This document shows, piece by piece, positions 26,310-35,261 of a DNA stretch of 64,000 bases; position 1 is the first letter of the stretch; each line of letters opens with the position of its first letter. The DNA comes from Rhodomicrobium vannielii ATCC 17100 (GTDB lineage: Bacteria; Pseudomonadota; Alphaproteobacteria; Rhizobiales; Rhodomicrobiaceae): contig NC_014664.1 in the NCBI RefSeq assembly GCF_000166055.1, positions 2,387,501-2,451,500 on the forward strand, given 5' to 3'. The notes under the pieces are model-generated. The model ran no database searches and was not told where the DNA came from. It was given only the letters and a program-made list of their open reading frames with translations. Made by a program: the position numbers and the translations under genes.

Positions 26310-27728
26310 TCAAACGCGGGCGTAGACATCCTCCAGCCGCACGATGTCATCTTCGCCGAGATAGGGGCCGGACTGCACCTCGATCAACGTCAGCGGAATG
26401 AGCCCGGGATTTTCCAGCCGGTGCGTCGAGCCGAGCGGCACATAGATCGACTGGTTTTCCGAGAGAAGCTTGGTTTCGCCGTCGATGGTGACGCGCGCGG
26501 TGCCCTTGACGACGATCCAGTGTTCGGATCGGTGATGATGCCGCTGGAGCGAAAGCGCCGCGCCCGGCTCGACTGTAATCTGCTTCACTTGATAGCGGTC
26601 GGAGTGATGTAGCGTTTCGTAGTTGCCCCACGGGCGATGCACCGTGGTGTGCTGCTCGGCCTCGTTCCGGCGCGTAGCGGCTAGCTGCTGCACCACCTCT
26701 TTCACGGTGCCGCTCTCGGTGCGCCTCGCGACGAGTGTCGCGTCCTTCGTGGATATGACGACGATATCTTCCACGCCCGAGACGGCGACAAGGCCGCTTT
26801 CCGCGCGCACATAGCAGCGGCTCGCGTCGCGCAAGAGTACGTCGCCGCGCGTCGCGTTTTCGCGCTCGTCCTTCTCCGCCGCATCATAAAGCGCGTCCCA
26901 CGTGCCGACGTCGCTCCACCCGGCGTCGAGGGGCACAAGCGCCGCTTTCTCGGTCTTCTCCATGACAGCGTAGTCGATGGAATCGGCGGGGCATTCGCGG
27001 AAACTGTCGGCGAGGCGGATGAAATTCATCGGATCGGCAGTCGCGTTCTGCACTGCGTCGAGGGTCGCCGCGACCATGGCGGGTTCGAAGCGCGCCAGTT
27101 CGTCGAGATAGGCCCGCGCCCCGAACAGAAAGATGCCCGAGTTCCAGAAATAGAGGTCTTCCGCGCAGAAACGCTCGGCGGTGGCGCGGTCGGGCTTTTC
27201 GACGAAACGATCGACTTTCAGCACCGCTCCGGCTTGATCCGCCGGACCGGCGGTCTTCACATAGCCGTAGCCGGTTTCAGGCTTCGTCGGCTTGATGCCG
27301 AAGGTGACGAGACGACCGTTCTGCGCCGCACCGCGACCAGCTTCCACGGCGGCGAGAAACGCGCGCGGGTTCTCGATATGATGGTCCGACGGCATGACGA
27401 GAATCAGCGCGTCGGGGCCACCCCGTTCCAGCGCGAGATGCGCCGCGACCGCCGCCGCTGGCGCGGTTGAGCGGCCTTCCGGTTCGAGCACGATGCCCTG
27501 ACACGCCAGCTTCGCGGTCCGAAAGGCGGCCACTACGCCGAAGCGGTTCTCTTCGTTGGTTATGACGAAGGGCGGCATGAATGCGCCAGAGGCGGGCACC
27601 CGTCGCGCCGCGTCAACCAGCAGCGGCTCGGCGCTGACGAGAGCATGAAATTGCTTCGGATGCTTCGAGCGCGAAAGCGGCCAAAGCCTCGAACCCGACC
27701 CGCCCGCGAGAATGACTGGAATGATCAT
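26310..27728 (-). CDS. manC: Mannose-1-phosphate guanylyltransferase / mannose-6-phosphate isomerase
   Basis: Bifunctional enzyme making GDP-mannose for exopolysaccharide or LPS. The 472 residues have the nucleotidyltransferase domain first: ILAGGSGSRLWPLSRSKHPKQF at the start, VMPSDHHI, the sugar-binding ETGYGYVK, RFVEKPD and FWNSGIFLF. The C-terminal cupin (PMI-II) domain has RPWGNYETL, the metal site HHHRSEHW and the closing GSTHRLENPG. An ATG at 27740 is also in frame; 27728 matches the family start better. No other polysaccharide gene is nearby, so it works as a housekeeping supply gene here. Confidence 0.93.
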   Translation of the reverse strand: MIIPVILAGGSGSRLWPLSRSKHPKQFHALVSAEPLLVDAARRVPASGAFMPPFVITNEENRFGVVAAFRTAKLACQGIVLEPEGRSTAPAAAVAAHLALERGGPDALILVMPSDHHIENPRAFLAAVEAGRGAAQNGRLVTFGIKPTKPETGYGYVKTAGPADQAGAVLKVDRFVEKPDRATAERFCAEDLYFWNSGIFLFGARAYLDELARFEPAMVAATLDAVQNATADPMNFIRLADSFRECPADSIDYAVMEKTEKAALVPLDAGWSDVGTWDALYDAAEKDERENATRGDVLLRDASRCYVRAESGLVAVSGVEDIVVISTKDATLVARRTESGTVKEVVQQLAATRRNEAEQHTTVHRPWGNYETLHHSDRYQVKQITVEPGAALSLQRHHHRSEHWIVVKGTARVTIDGETKLLSENQSIYVPLGSTHRLENPGLIPLTLIEVQSGPYLGEDDIVRLEDVYARV

Positions 27729-27822
27729 CCAAAGCCCCATGCAAAAAGTAAGTCTCTTCTCTTTGCGACTTCGAGGCGAAGGTCATGTCCTAAATATGAC
27801 GCGGGCACAATCGGTTGCGAAG

Positions 27823-27847
27823 AAGGAAGGCAAGGGGTGCCTTCCTT
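27823..27847 (-). terminator. Hairpin after the small Cys-rich protein gene
   Basis: Perfect 10-bp stem AAGGAAGGCA/TGCCTTCCTT with a 5-nt loop, 10 bp after the stop of the small gene on the minus strand. The following bases are only moderately T-rich (CTTC), so termination is likely but not certain. Confidence 0.6.
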
Positions 27848-27857
27848 CCGCTGGAAA

Positions 27858-28088
27858 TCAGCAGCCGTGAATGGCCATGCAGCGGCGGAAACGAGGGCCG
27901 AATCCCCAGCGGGCGCGACATTCGCGAATCCACGCGCGGCAGCGACCGTACTGTACGGTTTGCACCATGGTATTTTCGTAAGCTGCGGCAGGAATCTTCG
28001 GAGCTTCGGCAGCGCCCGCAGCGGAGGAAAGGGCGGCGGCGGCGCCAAAAAGCGCAAAGCCGAAAGCGGCATAAGCAAGCGTCTTCAT
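27858..28088 (-). CDS. Small secreted Cys/Arg-rich protein, 76 aa
   Basis: Exported mini-protein. Signal peptide about residues 1-27 (cleavage near AGA-AEA). The mature part is about 50 residues and ends in a basic, aromatic segment with four Cys in two pairs: CRAWIREC and CMAIHGC, separated by a Arg/Trp/Phe stretch. Two disulfides would be natural in the periplasm. I recall similar short proteins being common in Hyphomicrobiales, with unknown role. AGGAAAAG precedes the ATG at 28088; the larger frame to 28211 is not needed. It lies between manC and the RND pump on the same strand but is likely separate. Confidence 0.72.
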   Translation of the reverse strand: MKTLAYAAFGFALFGAAAALSSAAGAAEAPKIPAAAYENTMVQTVQYGRCRAWIRECRARWGFGPRFRRCMAIHGC

Positions 28089-28242
28089 GATCTGTCTTTT
28101 CCTATAAATCCTCCCTCGGCGCAAAAACCGTGCCTCGCTTTCGTGACAGGAAAAGGACAAGCCTGCGCCTTTCTCTCGAAATGCCGAAAAATTGAATCCG
28201 TTTCGATTCAACAGGCGGCTGCGGAGAAAAGCGGCATCCGGC

Positions 28243-31200
28243 TCATTCGGTCGGAACCAGCGGTTTGACCGATGGCAGCATCGGCGCGGCGGCGGCTTGC
28301 CGATGCGATTCCTCGTCGTCGGGTTCGTCGCGCGGGCCGGCGAGCCATCCGAACAGCCTCAGAAACAGTCGGCTCGCGTCGTCCATCACCATGAAGAACG
28401 CGGGCACGAACAGGAGCGATAGCAACGTCGAGACGAGCAGGCCGCCGATCACGGCAATCGCCATCGGCGAACGGAACTCGCCGCCTGCGCCGAACGCCAG
28501 CGCGCTCGGAAACATGCCGCCCGCCATCGCGATGGTCGTCATCACGATGGGCCGCGCGCGCTTTCGCCCGGCGTCGATGATCGCGACGCCGCGAGGCACG
28601 CCGCGCCGCAATTCCACGATGGCGAAATCCACGAGCATGATCGCGTTTTTCGTCACGATGCCCATCAGCATGAGGAAACCGATGAAGACGGGCAGGCTGA
28701 TCGGCCGATCCGTCAGCAGCAGCGCGAAAATCGCGCCGCCGATGCAGAGCGGCAGCGATAGCAGGATCGCGACCGGCTGAAGGAAGCTGCCGAACAGGAT
28801 CACAAGCACGCTGAATACCATCATCACGCCCGCGCCCATGGCGTAGCCGAAGCTCGAAAACGTCTCCGTCATCACTTCGACGTCGCCGGATTCGCGCAAG
28901 ACAACGCCCGGCGGCAGGGCCTTCGCGGCGGGAAGCTGGTACACGGCGGCGAGTGCCTGACCCAGCGCGTCGGTGCCGACGAGATCTGCGCCGATGGCGA
29001 CGCGGCGCAACCGGTCATACCGCTCGATGGACGACGGGCCCTTGCCGAGCTTCACCTCAGCCACGGTAATGAGCGGCACGGTGTCGCCGCGCGCCGTCTT
29101 CACCTTGAGGTTCTGCAAAAGCTGAAGGTTCGTGCGCGCCTGCTCATCGAGCTGCACGCGGATCGGCACTTGCCGGTTCGGCGCATTGAACTTGGCGAGG
29201 TTCTGATCCACGTCGCCGAGCGTGGCGATGCGGACGACTTCGGACAGGGCCTCCGTCGAAACGCCGAGTTCGGCCGCGATCACGGCGCGGGGGATGATGA
29301 GGATTTCCGGGCGGTCGAGTGCTGCGCCGTTCACCGCATTCGCGAGCCACGGCACGGTGCGCATCTCGCTCGTGAGTTTTGCGGCGGTCTCGCTCACCTT
29401 GTCGTTGTCGGTGCCGGTCACTTCGATGGTGAAACTGCGCTGCCCGTTTTCAGCCATCACCCAGGAGCGAACGTCGGGGATCTCCTTCAACTCGGCGCTG
29501 ATAAGCTGCTCAAGTTCGCGCTGGGTAATGGCACGCTCGGCGCGGGGTGTGTATTGGACCGTGAGCGTCGCCTTGCGCACCTCGGCCGAGCCGCCGGTCG
29601 GGCCGAGAATGCGGCCGCCGTCGATGAACACCGACACTACTTCGGGTCTGCGCTTTATGATGGCTTCGGCCCGGCTCGTGATGATTTCCGTATCGCCGAG
29701 GCGAGAGCCGGGCGGCAGTTCGATCGCGAAGATCGAGCGGTTCGTGTCTTCGGCCGGAAGGAAGCCCGATGGCAGCAGCGACACGCTCGCGATGGAGGCG
29801 GCGAACACCACGAAACCCAGCATCAGCGTGCGGTAATAGTGGCGGACGGTCCAGCCGATCACGCGCGTATAAGTGCGCATGATTAAGCCGTCGCGAGGGT
29901 CTTCATGCGCCTTCGGGCGAAGGAAGTAGGCCGCGATCATAGGCGTGAGGAGGCGCGCGACGAACAGCGAGAACAGAACGGCGGCGGCGACCGTCAGCCC
30001 GAACTGGCGGAAATACTGGCCCGCGATGCCCCCCATGAAACTCACCGGTGCGAACACGGCGACGATGGTGAGCGTGATCGCGATCACCGCGAGACCGATC
30101 TCGTCGGCCGCTTCCAGCGCCGCGCGATAGGGCGATTTTCCCATGCGGATGTGCCGCACGATGTTTTCGATCTCGACGATGGCATCGTCGACGAGGATGC
30201 CCGTCACGAGCGTGATCGCAAGCAGCGACACCATGTTGAGCGAGAAGCCCAGCATCTCCATCGCCCAGAATGTGGGAAAGACCGAGAGCGGCAGTGCGAT
30301 GGCGGCAATGAGGGTGGCCCGCCAATCGCGCAGGAAAAGGAAGACGACCAGCACCGCGAGCGCCGCGCCTTCGAGCAGCGTATGCATCGCGGATTCGTAA
30401 TTGCCGAGCGTGAAATCGACCGTCGAGTCGATCTTCTCGAACGCCACGTCCGGGTGCGCCGCAGCGAGTGTGGCAAGTGCGGCGGCCACGCGCTCCGCGA
30501 CCACGATATCGCTTTCGCCCTTCGCGCGCACGACGGTGAAGGCGACGACATCGCGCCCGTTCAGCGTCGCGAACGTCCGCCGCTCCTCGGTGGCGTCGCT
30601 CACGGTGCCGAGTTGATCGAGGCGCACCTTGCGGCCGCCAGGCAGCGTGACGGAGGTCGCGGCGAGGTGCTCGACCGTCGTTGCGCTCGCCAGCGCGCGG
30701 ATGGATTGTTCCGCGCCGCCGAGCCAGCCGCGCCCGCCCGCGAGATCGGTATTCGTCGCGTGAAGCTGCGCGTTAACCTCGCCCGCCGAAATGCCAAGCG
30801 CGATGAGCCGATCCGGGTCGAGCGAAACGCGGATCTCGCGCTTCACGCCGCCAACGCGGGACACTTGCGCCACGCCGCGCACGCCTTGCAGCTTCCGCGC
30901 GGCCGTGTCGTCTATGAACCACGACAGTTCTTCGAGCGTCATCGACGGCGCCGACGCGGCATAGGTGACGATGGGCAGGCCCTCAATGTCGAGCCGTTGG
31001 GTGATCGGTTCGTTGATGGTGCGCGGCAATTCCTGGCGCACCTTCGACACGGCATCCTTCACGTCGTTGACAGCGCGGTCCGTGTCGGTGCCGAGCTGGA
31101 ATTCAATGGTCGTGACGGAGGAACCGTCCGTAATCGAGGACGTGACGTGCTTGACGCCCGTGACGCTGGCGACGGTGTCCTCGACGCGCTTCGTCACCTG

Positions 31201-31389
31201 CGATTCAAGTTCGACCGGCGCCGCACCCGATTGCGTGATGGTGACGGTGACGATGGGAATGTCGATGTTCGGAAAGCGCGTAACGCCGAGGCTGAAGAAC
31301 GAGATAAGCCCGAGCGTCATCAGCACGAGGAACAGCACGAGCGACGGGATGGGCTTGCGGATCGCCCAGGCGGAGACGTTCGTGCTCAT
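28243..31389 (-). CDS. RND-family efflux pump inner-membrane subunit (AcrB/MdtB-like)
   Basis: Proton-driven exporter of the hydrophobe/amphiphile RND family, 1048 residues, twelve membrane helices and two large periplasmic loops. Visible signatures: the N-terminal IRKPIPSLVLFLVLMTLGL, the proton-relay Asp pair in GILVDDAIVEIENI (helix 4) and the Lys in GIVTKNAIMLVDFAI (helix 10), FPNIDIP and TPMIAAYFLR. It overlaps the adaptor gene by ATGA, so the two are coupled. No outer-membrane channel gene is nearby; a TolC-like protein elsewhere must serve. Substrates unknown. The C-terminal tail is cytosolic and Pro/Ala-rich. Confidence 0.94.
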   Translation of the reverse strand: MSTNVSAWAIRKPIPSLVLFLVLMTLGLISFFSLGVTRFPNIDIPIVTVTITQSGAAPVELESQVTKRVEDTVASVTGVKHVTSSITDGSSVTTIEFQLGTDTDRAVNDVKDAVSKVRQELPRTINEPITQRLDIEGLPIVTYAASAPSMTLEELSWFIDDTAARKLQGVRGVAQVSRVGGVKREIRVSLDPDRLIALGISAGEVNAQLHATNTDLAGGRGWLGGAEQSIRALASATTVEHLAATSVTLPGGRKVRLDQLGTVSDATEERRTFATLNGRDVVAFTVVRAKGESDIVVAERVAAALATLAAAHPDVAFEKIDSTVDFTLGNYESAMHTLLEGAALAVLVVFLFLRDWRATLIAAIALPLSVFPTFWAMEMLGFSLNMVSLLAITLVTGILVDDAIVEIENIVRHIRMGKSPYRAALEAADEIGLAVIAITLTIVAVFAPVSFMGGIAGQYFRQFGLTVAAAVLFSLFVARLLTPMIAAYFLRPKAHEDPRDGLIMRTYTRVIGWTVRHYYRTLMLGFVVFAASIASVSLLPSGFLPAEDTNRSIFAIELPPGSRLGDTEIITSRAEAIIKRRPEVVSVFIDGGRILGPTGGSAEVRKATLTVQYTPRAERAITQRELEQLISAELKEIPDVRSWVMAENGQRSFTIEVTGTDNDKVSETAAKLTSEMRTVPWLANAVNGAALDRPEILIIPRAVIAAELGVSTEALSEVVRIATLGDVDQNLAKFNAPNRQVPIRVQLDEQARTNLQLLQNLKVKTARGDTVPLITVAEVKLGKGPSSIERYDRLRRVAIGADLVGTDALGQALAAVYQLPAAKALPPGVVLRESGDVEVMTETFSSFGYAMGAGVMMVFSVLVILFGSFLQPVAILLSLPLCIGGAIFALLLTDRPISLPVFIGFLMLMGIVTKNAIMLVDFAIVELRRGVPRGVAIIDAGRKRARPIVMTTIAMAGGMFPSALAFGAGGEFRSPMAIAVIGGLLVSTLLSLLFVPAFFMVMDDASRLFLRLFGWLAGPRDEPDDEESHRQAAAAPMLPSVKPLVPTE

Positions 31390-32615
31390 TTCGCGATCCC
31401 CGGCGACGGCGCCGTGGCGGCTGTTTGTGTTTCGACGAAGTGGGGCGTGATCTCGTCGCCGTCGCGCAACAGCGATGCCGCGCGCATGACGACCACCTCA
31501 CCCTCGGCAAGCCCTTCCCGAATTTCGATGCTGTCGCCCGAAAGAAGGCCGGGTTTTACGGCGCGCTCGCGCACCTTGCTGTCTACGACGACGAGCAACG
31601 TCGCGCTGTCGTTCTTGTAAAGCACCGCCGTCGCGGGAACGCCGACCGCGTCGCGCTTGCCCGCGCTGATGAGCGCCTGCGCAAAGGTGCCGATGCGCAG
31701 GTCCGGCGTAGTGCCGAGCGAGATGCGAACGCGGCCGAGGCGGGTTGTCGGGCTCACCTCCTGCGAGACGAGCCGCAATTGCCCCTCGCGCGCGCCGAGC
31801 CCCTCGATCTCGATCCGCGCGCGCTGGCCAGCCCTCAGCTTCGCCATATGAAACTCCGGCACCTCCGCGTCGAGTTCCACCTCGCCGCCCTTAATGACCC
31901 GAAACAGCGGGTCGCCTGCCGCCGACGACACGGAGCCAACGCGGGCGGTGCGGCGGCTTACGATGCCAGCGGCGGGCGAGCGGATATCGGTTCGCGCGAG
32001 CTTCACGTCGAGTTCGCGACGCTGCGCACGGATCAGAAGCTGCTCGGCGTCGGCGAGTTTCAACCCTTCGCGCTGGGCTGCGAGCCGCGCCCGCGCCGTG
32101 CGGAAAGCCGCGTCCCGTTCGTCGAAGGCGGCTTGACTGACGGTGCCCGTTTCGCGCAGCGGCTTGACACGGTTGAACGAGTCCTCGGCCTGCTTCAGCG
32201 TGGCTTCGCTTTCCACGATCTGATTTTTCACCTGCTCTATGACAGCCTGAGTTTTCGCGAACGACGCAGCGTTCTGCGCGATCTGCGCTTCGAGGATGTC
32301 GCGCGACAGGCGCGCCAGAACCTGCCCCTCGGCGATGGTGTCGCCTTCCTCGGCGAGAAGCTCCGTAAGTCGCAGTCCATCGATCTCCGGGCCGACCAGC
32401 ACCTCCTCGCGAGCGACCAGAGACCCCGTCACCAGCAACTTATCCACAAAAGATATTGTCCGCGCGTCGGCGACCGTCACCACCGGAGGCTTTGCCTTTC
32501 GAGGGCCGTCATCGGCAGAAGCGCCGCCACCTGCGGCCAGCGCTAGAAAAGTGACGATGAGCAGCCTCGCGAGGGAGCTGCGTCCGAAAAAATCGAGCGC
32601 CATGGCGGAAGACAT
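31386..32615 (-). CDS. RND efflux periplasmic adaptor (membrane fusion protein)
   Basis: Links the RND pump to an outer-membrane channel. 409 residues: signal sequence or anchor (ARLLIVTFLALAAGGGASA), lipoyl halves (GLRLTELLAEEGDTIAEGQVLARLS and RSPAAGIVSRRTARVGSVSSAAG), a helical hairpin between them with the SFAKTQAVIEQV stretch, then the beta-barrel and membrane-proximal domains (VPATAVLYKND, REGLAEGEVVV). Start at 32615 with GGA upstream; ATG at 32603 is an alternative and 32666 is less likely. Upstream on the same strand is folK, 145 nt away. Confidence 0.9.
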   Translation of the reverse strand: MSSAMALDFFGRSSLARLLIVTFLALAAGGGASADDGPRKAKPPVVTVADARTISFVDKLLVTGSLVAREEVLVGPEIDGLRLTELLAEEGDTIAEGQVLARLSRDILEAQIAQNAASFAKTQAVIEQVKNQIVESEATLKQAEDSFNRVKPLRETGTVSQAAFDERDAAFRTARARLAAQREGLKLADAEQLLIRAQRRELDVKLARTDIRSPAAGIVSRRTARVGSVSSAAGDPLFRVIKGGEVELDAEVPEFHMAKLRAGQRARIEIEGLGAREGQLRLVSQEVSPTTRLGRVRISLGTTPDLRIGTFAQALISAGKRDAVGVPATAVLYKNDSATLLVVVDSKVRERAVKPGLLSGDSIEIREGLAEGEVVVMRAASLLRDGDEITPHFVETQTAATAPSPGIAK

Positions 32616-32760
32616 TTTTTTTCCAATGATCGTTGCACGGCTCGGAATGACAGCGAGCCGCGGCATCGCGTTCGTCGCCCTTTTTCATCCGCTGCGAGCA
32701 AATGATGCTGACCATAAGAGCGCACGCCATTTGCCGATAAAGCAGAAAATCGGAGCCTCT

Positions 32761-33414
32761 TTAAGCTTCAGTTCGAGGCGATGTTATGTCCTTGGAGTAG
32801 CGACGACTATTCATCTCCACGAGAAGCCCGTCGACGTCAAGGATCGCGCCGGTGTCGCGAACGGTCGGGCGCGCGAGCAACGCCGCCGCCGTAAGCCCGA
32901 GCACCGGGTGGTGCCAGCGCGGCGCAACGTCCATGAGAGGGCGGAGGACGAACGCTCGTTCATGAGCGCGCGGATGGGGAAGGGTGAGCTTCGCATCCCT
33001 TACAGGGTGGCCCCGCAGCCAGTTGCGCACGAGGCTCTTATAGCTTACGATGTCGAGATCGAGTGGGCGCGGAGCCCATCGGTGATCGGCGTGATGATGC
33101 TTGACGGTGAGAAATCGCCCCGCTTGCGCCTCAATCCGCTTCAAAACTCGTAACAGTGCGTCCGCAGGCATTGACGAGTTGACGGATGCGACGGCATTTA
33201 CAAAGTCGGGCTGTTCTACCTCGCTATGCGCCTTCGTCCGATAGAGTCTCGACGTTTTTTCGATTTCGACGCCGCATGAAGCCAGTTCCCGGACCGCCCT
33301 CTGGAGAGTCTCCTCGGGCGATCCCCAAGGCCCAGGCAGGTTGGACCCGAGTGCAATGAAAATCCCGTTTTGCAACAAAATGCCTTGATTTGCACTCATA
33401 TATCGAGCCATCAA
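32761..33414 (-). CDS. folK: 6-hydroxymethyl-7,8-dihydropterin pyrophosphokinase
   Basis: Transfers pyrophosphate from ATP to hydroxymethyldihydropterin in folate synthesis. The 217-residue protein is longer than E. coli FolK by its N- and C-terminal ends. Core motifs are FIALGSNLPGP, SRLYRTKAH-type loop, QPDFVNAV, the HHHADHRWAPRPLDLDIV block containing the two Mg-binding Asp, and LPHPRAHERAFVLRPL. The N-terminal 15 residues before the GIFIALG strand suggest a later start is possible. Divergent from the NYN-domain gene with 82 nt between starts. Neighbouring folB and folP genes are not in the window. Confidence 0.92.
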   Translation of the reverse strand: MMARYMSANQGILLQNGIFIALGSNLPGPWGSPEETLQRAVRELASCGVEIEKTSRLYRTKAHSEVEQPDFVNAVASVNSSMPADALLRVLKRIEAQAGRFLTVKHHHADHRWAPRPLDLDIVSYKSLVRNWLRGHPVRDAKLTLPHPRAHERAFVLRPLMDVAPRWHHPVLGLTAAALLARPTVRDTGAILDVDGLLVEMNSRRYSKDITSPRTEA

Positions 33415-33496
33415 TGTTTCTTTCGCCTGTTGGGGGAATGGTAGCCCTTAGAAACTACTTAGAATGCAACAAGACATTCGCAGCCAAGGTAACCGG

Positions 33497-34129
33497 ATGA
33501 ATTTCTATACGACCGAGCGAATTGCTCTCTTCATAGACGGGGCGAACCTCTATGCCACGGCTAAGGCTTTGGGCTTCGATATAGATTATAAGCGACTTTT
33601 AAATCTTTTCCGCAACAAAGGCGTATTGCTGCGAGCGCTGTATTACACCGCTCTGGCAGAGGAACAGGAATATTCTTCCATTCGTCCTTTGATCGATTGG
33701 CTCGACTATAACGGCTACTCGATGGTTACCAAGCCCACGAAGGAATTCACCGATGCCTCCGGGCGCCGGAAGATCAAGGGCAACATGGACATCGAACTCG
33801 CTGTCGACGCCATGGAACTGTCGGAACACCTCGACCACATCATTCTTTTCTCGGGCGACGGAGATTTCCGCACGCTCGTGGAAGCGCTCCAGCACAAGGG
33901 CAAACGCGTGAGTGTCGTCTCGACGCTGACGACACAGCCGCCCATGGTTGCGGACGAGCTTCGTCGGCAGGCGGATCAGTTCATCGATCTCGCGGACCTT
34001 CAGAAGGACATCTGCCGCACCCAGCGAGGCGAAAATGGCCGCGAATATCAAGCGCACATCCATGAGCAACGGCATCATGAGCGCATGAACGCGGCGACTC
34101 TGCGCGATACTCCGGTGGATGCGGACTAG
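33497..34129 (+). CDS. NYN-domain (LabA/DUF88) putative RNase
   Basis: 210-residue protein of the LabA/DUF88 subgroup of the NYN (PIN-like) nuclease superfamily. The acidic metal site is intact: Asp in IALFIDGANLYATAK, Asp/Glu in GNMDIELAVDAME, and the SGDGDFRTLVEAL pair. The region QHKGKRVSVVST is the family's basic strand. The C-terminal 35 residues are His/Arg-rich and probably disordered. The start at 33497 has AAGG at proper spacing and begins right before the TERIALF strand; an ATG at 33464 is also open. Substrate RNA unknown. Often conserved beside folK in alphaproteobacteria, as I recall. Confidence 0.88.
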   Translation: MNFYTTERIALFIDGANLYATAKALGFDIDYKRLLNLFRNKGVLLRALYYTALAEEQEYSSIRPLIDWLDYNGYSMVTKPTKEFTDASGRRKIKGNMDIELAVDAMELSEHLDHIILFSGDGDFRTLVEALQHKGKRVSVVSTLTTQPPMVADELRRQADQFIDLADLQKDICRTQRGENGREYQAHIHEQRHHERMNAATLRDTPVDAD

Positions 34130-34195
34130 CGACAGGCAGCAGGGGCGTGACTCAAGTCGCCCTGCCCCTCAGCCCCGCTTGCGCCGCGCGACAAG

Positions 34196-34876
34196 ATGGC
34201 GAGCGAACCACAGCCCGATTGCCTCTTTTGCCCGAGGCTCGCAGACTTCCGCCGCGATAACAGAGCCGATCACCCCGATTGGTTCAACGCTCCGGTTCCG
34301 TCCTTCGGTTTCCCCGATGCTCCACTCCTGATTGTGGGTCTCGCGCCCGGTCTTCGAGGCGCGAACCGCACCGGTCGTCCATTCACGGGTGACTACGCCG
34401 GGGTTTTGCTCTACGAGACGCTGCTCGACTTCGGCTTCGCGTCCGGCACGTACGATCAGCGCGCCGACGATGGACTGTCGTTGCGCGCCTGCCGAATCAC
34501 GAACACTGTTCGATGCGTGCCACCCGAGAACAAGCCCACGCCTGCAGAAGCGGCGGCCTGCCGGGGATTCCTCTCGGCAACGATTCGCGAGATGCCGCAC
34601 CTGCGCGCGATCCTGGCGCTCGGCCGCATCGCCTTCGACGGGACGTTACGCGCGCTCGATCTCAAAGTTTCGCAGTACAAGTTCGCTCATGGCGCCGCCC
34701 ACGATCTCGACGGCGGACGTAAACTTTTCGGCAGTTATCATTGTTCACGGTATAACACGAACACCGGCCGCTTAACGGCGGAAATGTTCAGGGATATCTT
34801 TAAGCAAATCGCGGTCTATCTTGAGAGCACCGCAAAAGAACAGAGCCAAGGCAATGCTGGAAGTCACCACCGATAA
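34196..34876 (+). CDS. Family-5 uracil-DNA glycosylase (UdgB-type)
   Basis: Iron-sulfur uracil-DNA glycosylase for repair of deaminated bases. Four Cys for the [4Fe-4S] cluster are at 9 and 12 (CLFC), 107 and 122. Motif 1 reads GLAPGLRGANRTGRPFTGD (from residue 48); the absence of the polar catalytic Asp/Asn at its fourth position is the hallmark of family 5 (UDGb), as opposed to family 4. The second active-site motif is HCSRYNTNTGRLT, matching the family 5 HPSRxNTxTGxLT pattern with Cys in place of Pro. 226 residues, usual length. Its 3' end overlaps the DUF3775 gene by 23 nt. Confidence 0.9.
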   Translation: MASEPQPDCLFCPRLADFRRDNRADHPDWFNAPVPSFGFPDAPLLIVGLAPGLRGANRTGRPFTGDYAGVLLYETLLDFGFASGTYDQRADDGLSLRACRITNTVRCVPPENKPTPAEAAACRGFLSATIREMPHLRAILALGRIAFDGTLRALDLKVSQYKFAHGAAHDLDGGRKLFGSYHCSRYNTNTGRLTAEMFRDIFKQIAVYLESTAKEQSQGNAGSHHR

Positions 34877-35261
34877 GGTTGCGCACGTCATTCTCCGCGC
34901 TCGCGAACTCGACGTGAAAACCGCTGCATGGGACGACGACGCAGATAGCGACGACGCGACGAGCGATGCGATCCTCGAAGATCGCCCCGACGACGCGACG
35001 CGGCAGGAACTCAGGGAATTCCTCGACAGCCTCAACGAGGACGAGCAGGCGAGCCTGATAGCGCTGGCCTGGATCGGACGCGGCACCTATGCGCCGGGCG
35101 AACTCGACGAGGCGATCGCGACAGCCAAGACGGAACACGGGAATAACCCGGTAGATTATCTGTTCGGCCTGCCGCTTCTGCCGGATTACCTTGAGGACGC
35201 ACTCGACCAACTTGGCTATTCGGTTGAAGAAGCCGAAGAAGGCATCGTCCGCCGGACCTAG
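34854..35261 (+). CDS. DUF3775 protein, stop codon at IS630 junction
   Basis: Acidic 135-residue protein of the DUF3775 family, common in Hyphomicrobiales, function unknown. Typical pieces are ELREFLDSLNEDEQASLIALAWIGRGTY and the C-terminal LPLLPDYLEDALDQLGYSVEEAEEG. The start at 34854 is preceded by CCAAGG and fits the family; it overlaps the uracil glycosylase gene by 23 nt, indicating translational coupling. The last codon is followed by TAG made from the TA target duplication of the IS element plus its first base G. The pre-insertion sequence would also read TAG, so the protein is intact. Confidence 0.85.
   Translation: MLEVTTDKVAHVILRARELDVKTAAWDDDADSDDATSDAILEDRPDDATRQELREFLDSLNEDEQASLIALAWIGRGTYAPGELDEAIATAKTEHGNNPVDYLFGLPLLPDYLEDALDQLGYSVEEAEEGIVRRT

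Noticed and set aside
29905-31620. 571-codon plus-strand frame
   Set aside because: Antisense shadow of the RND pump; translation is Arg/Glu/His-rich with no motifs.
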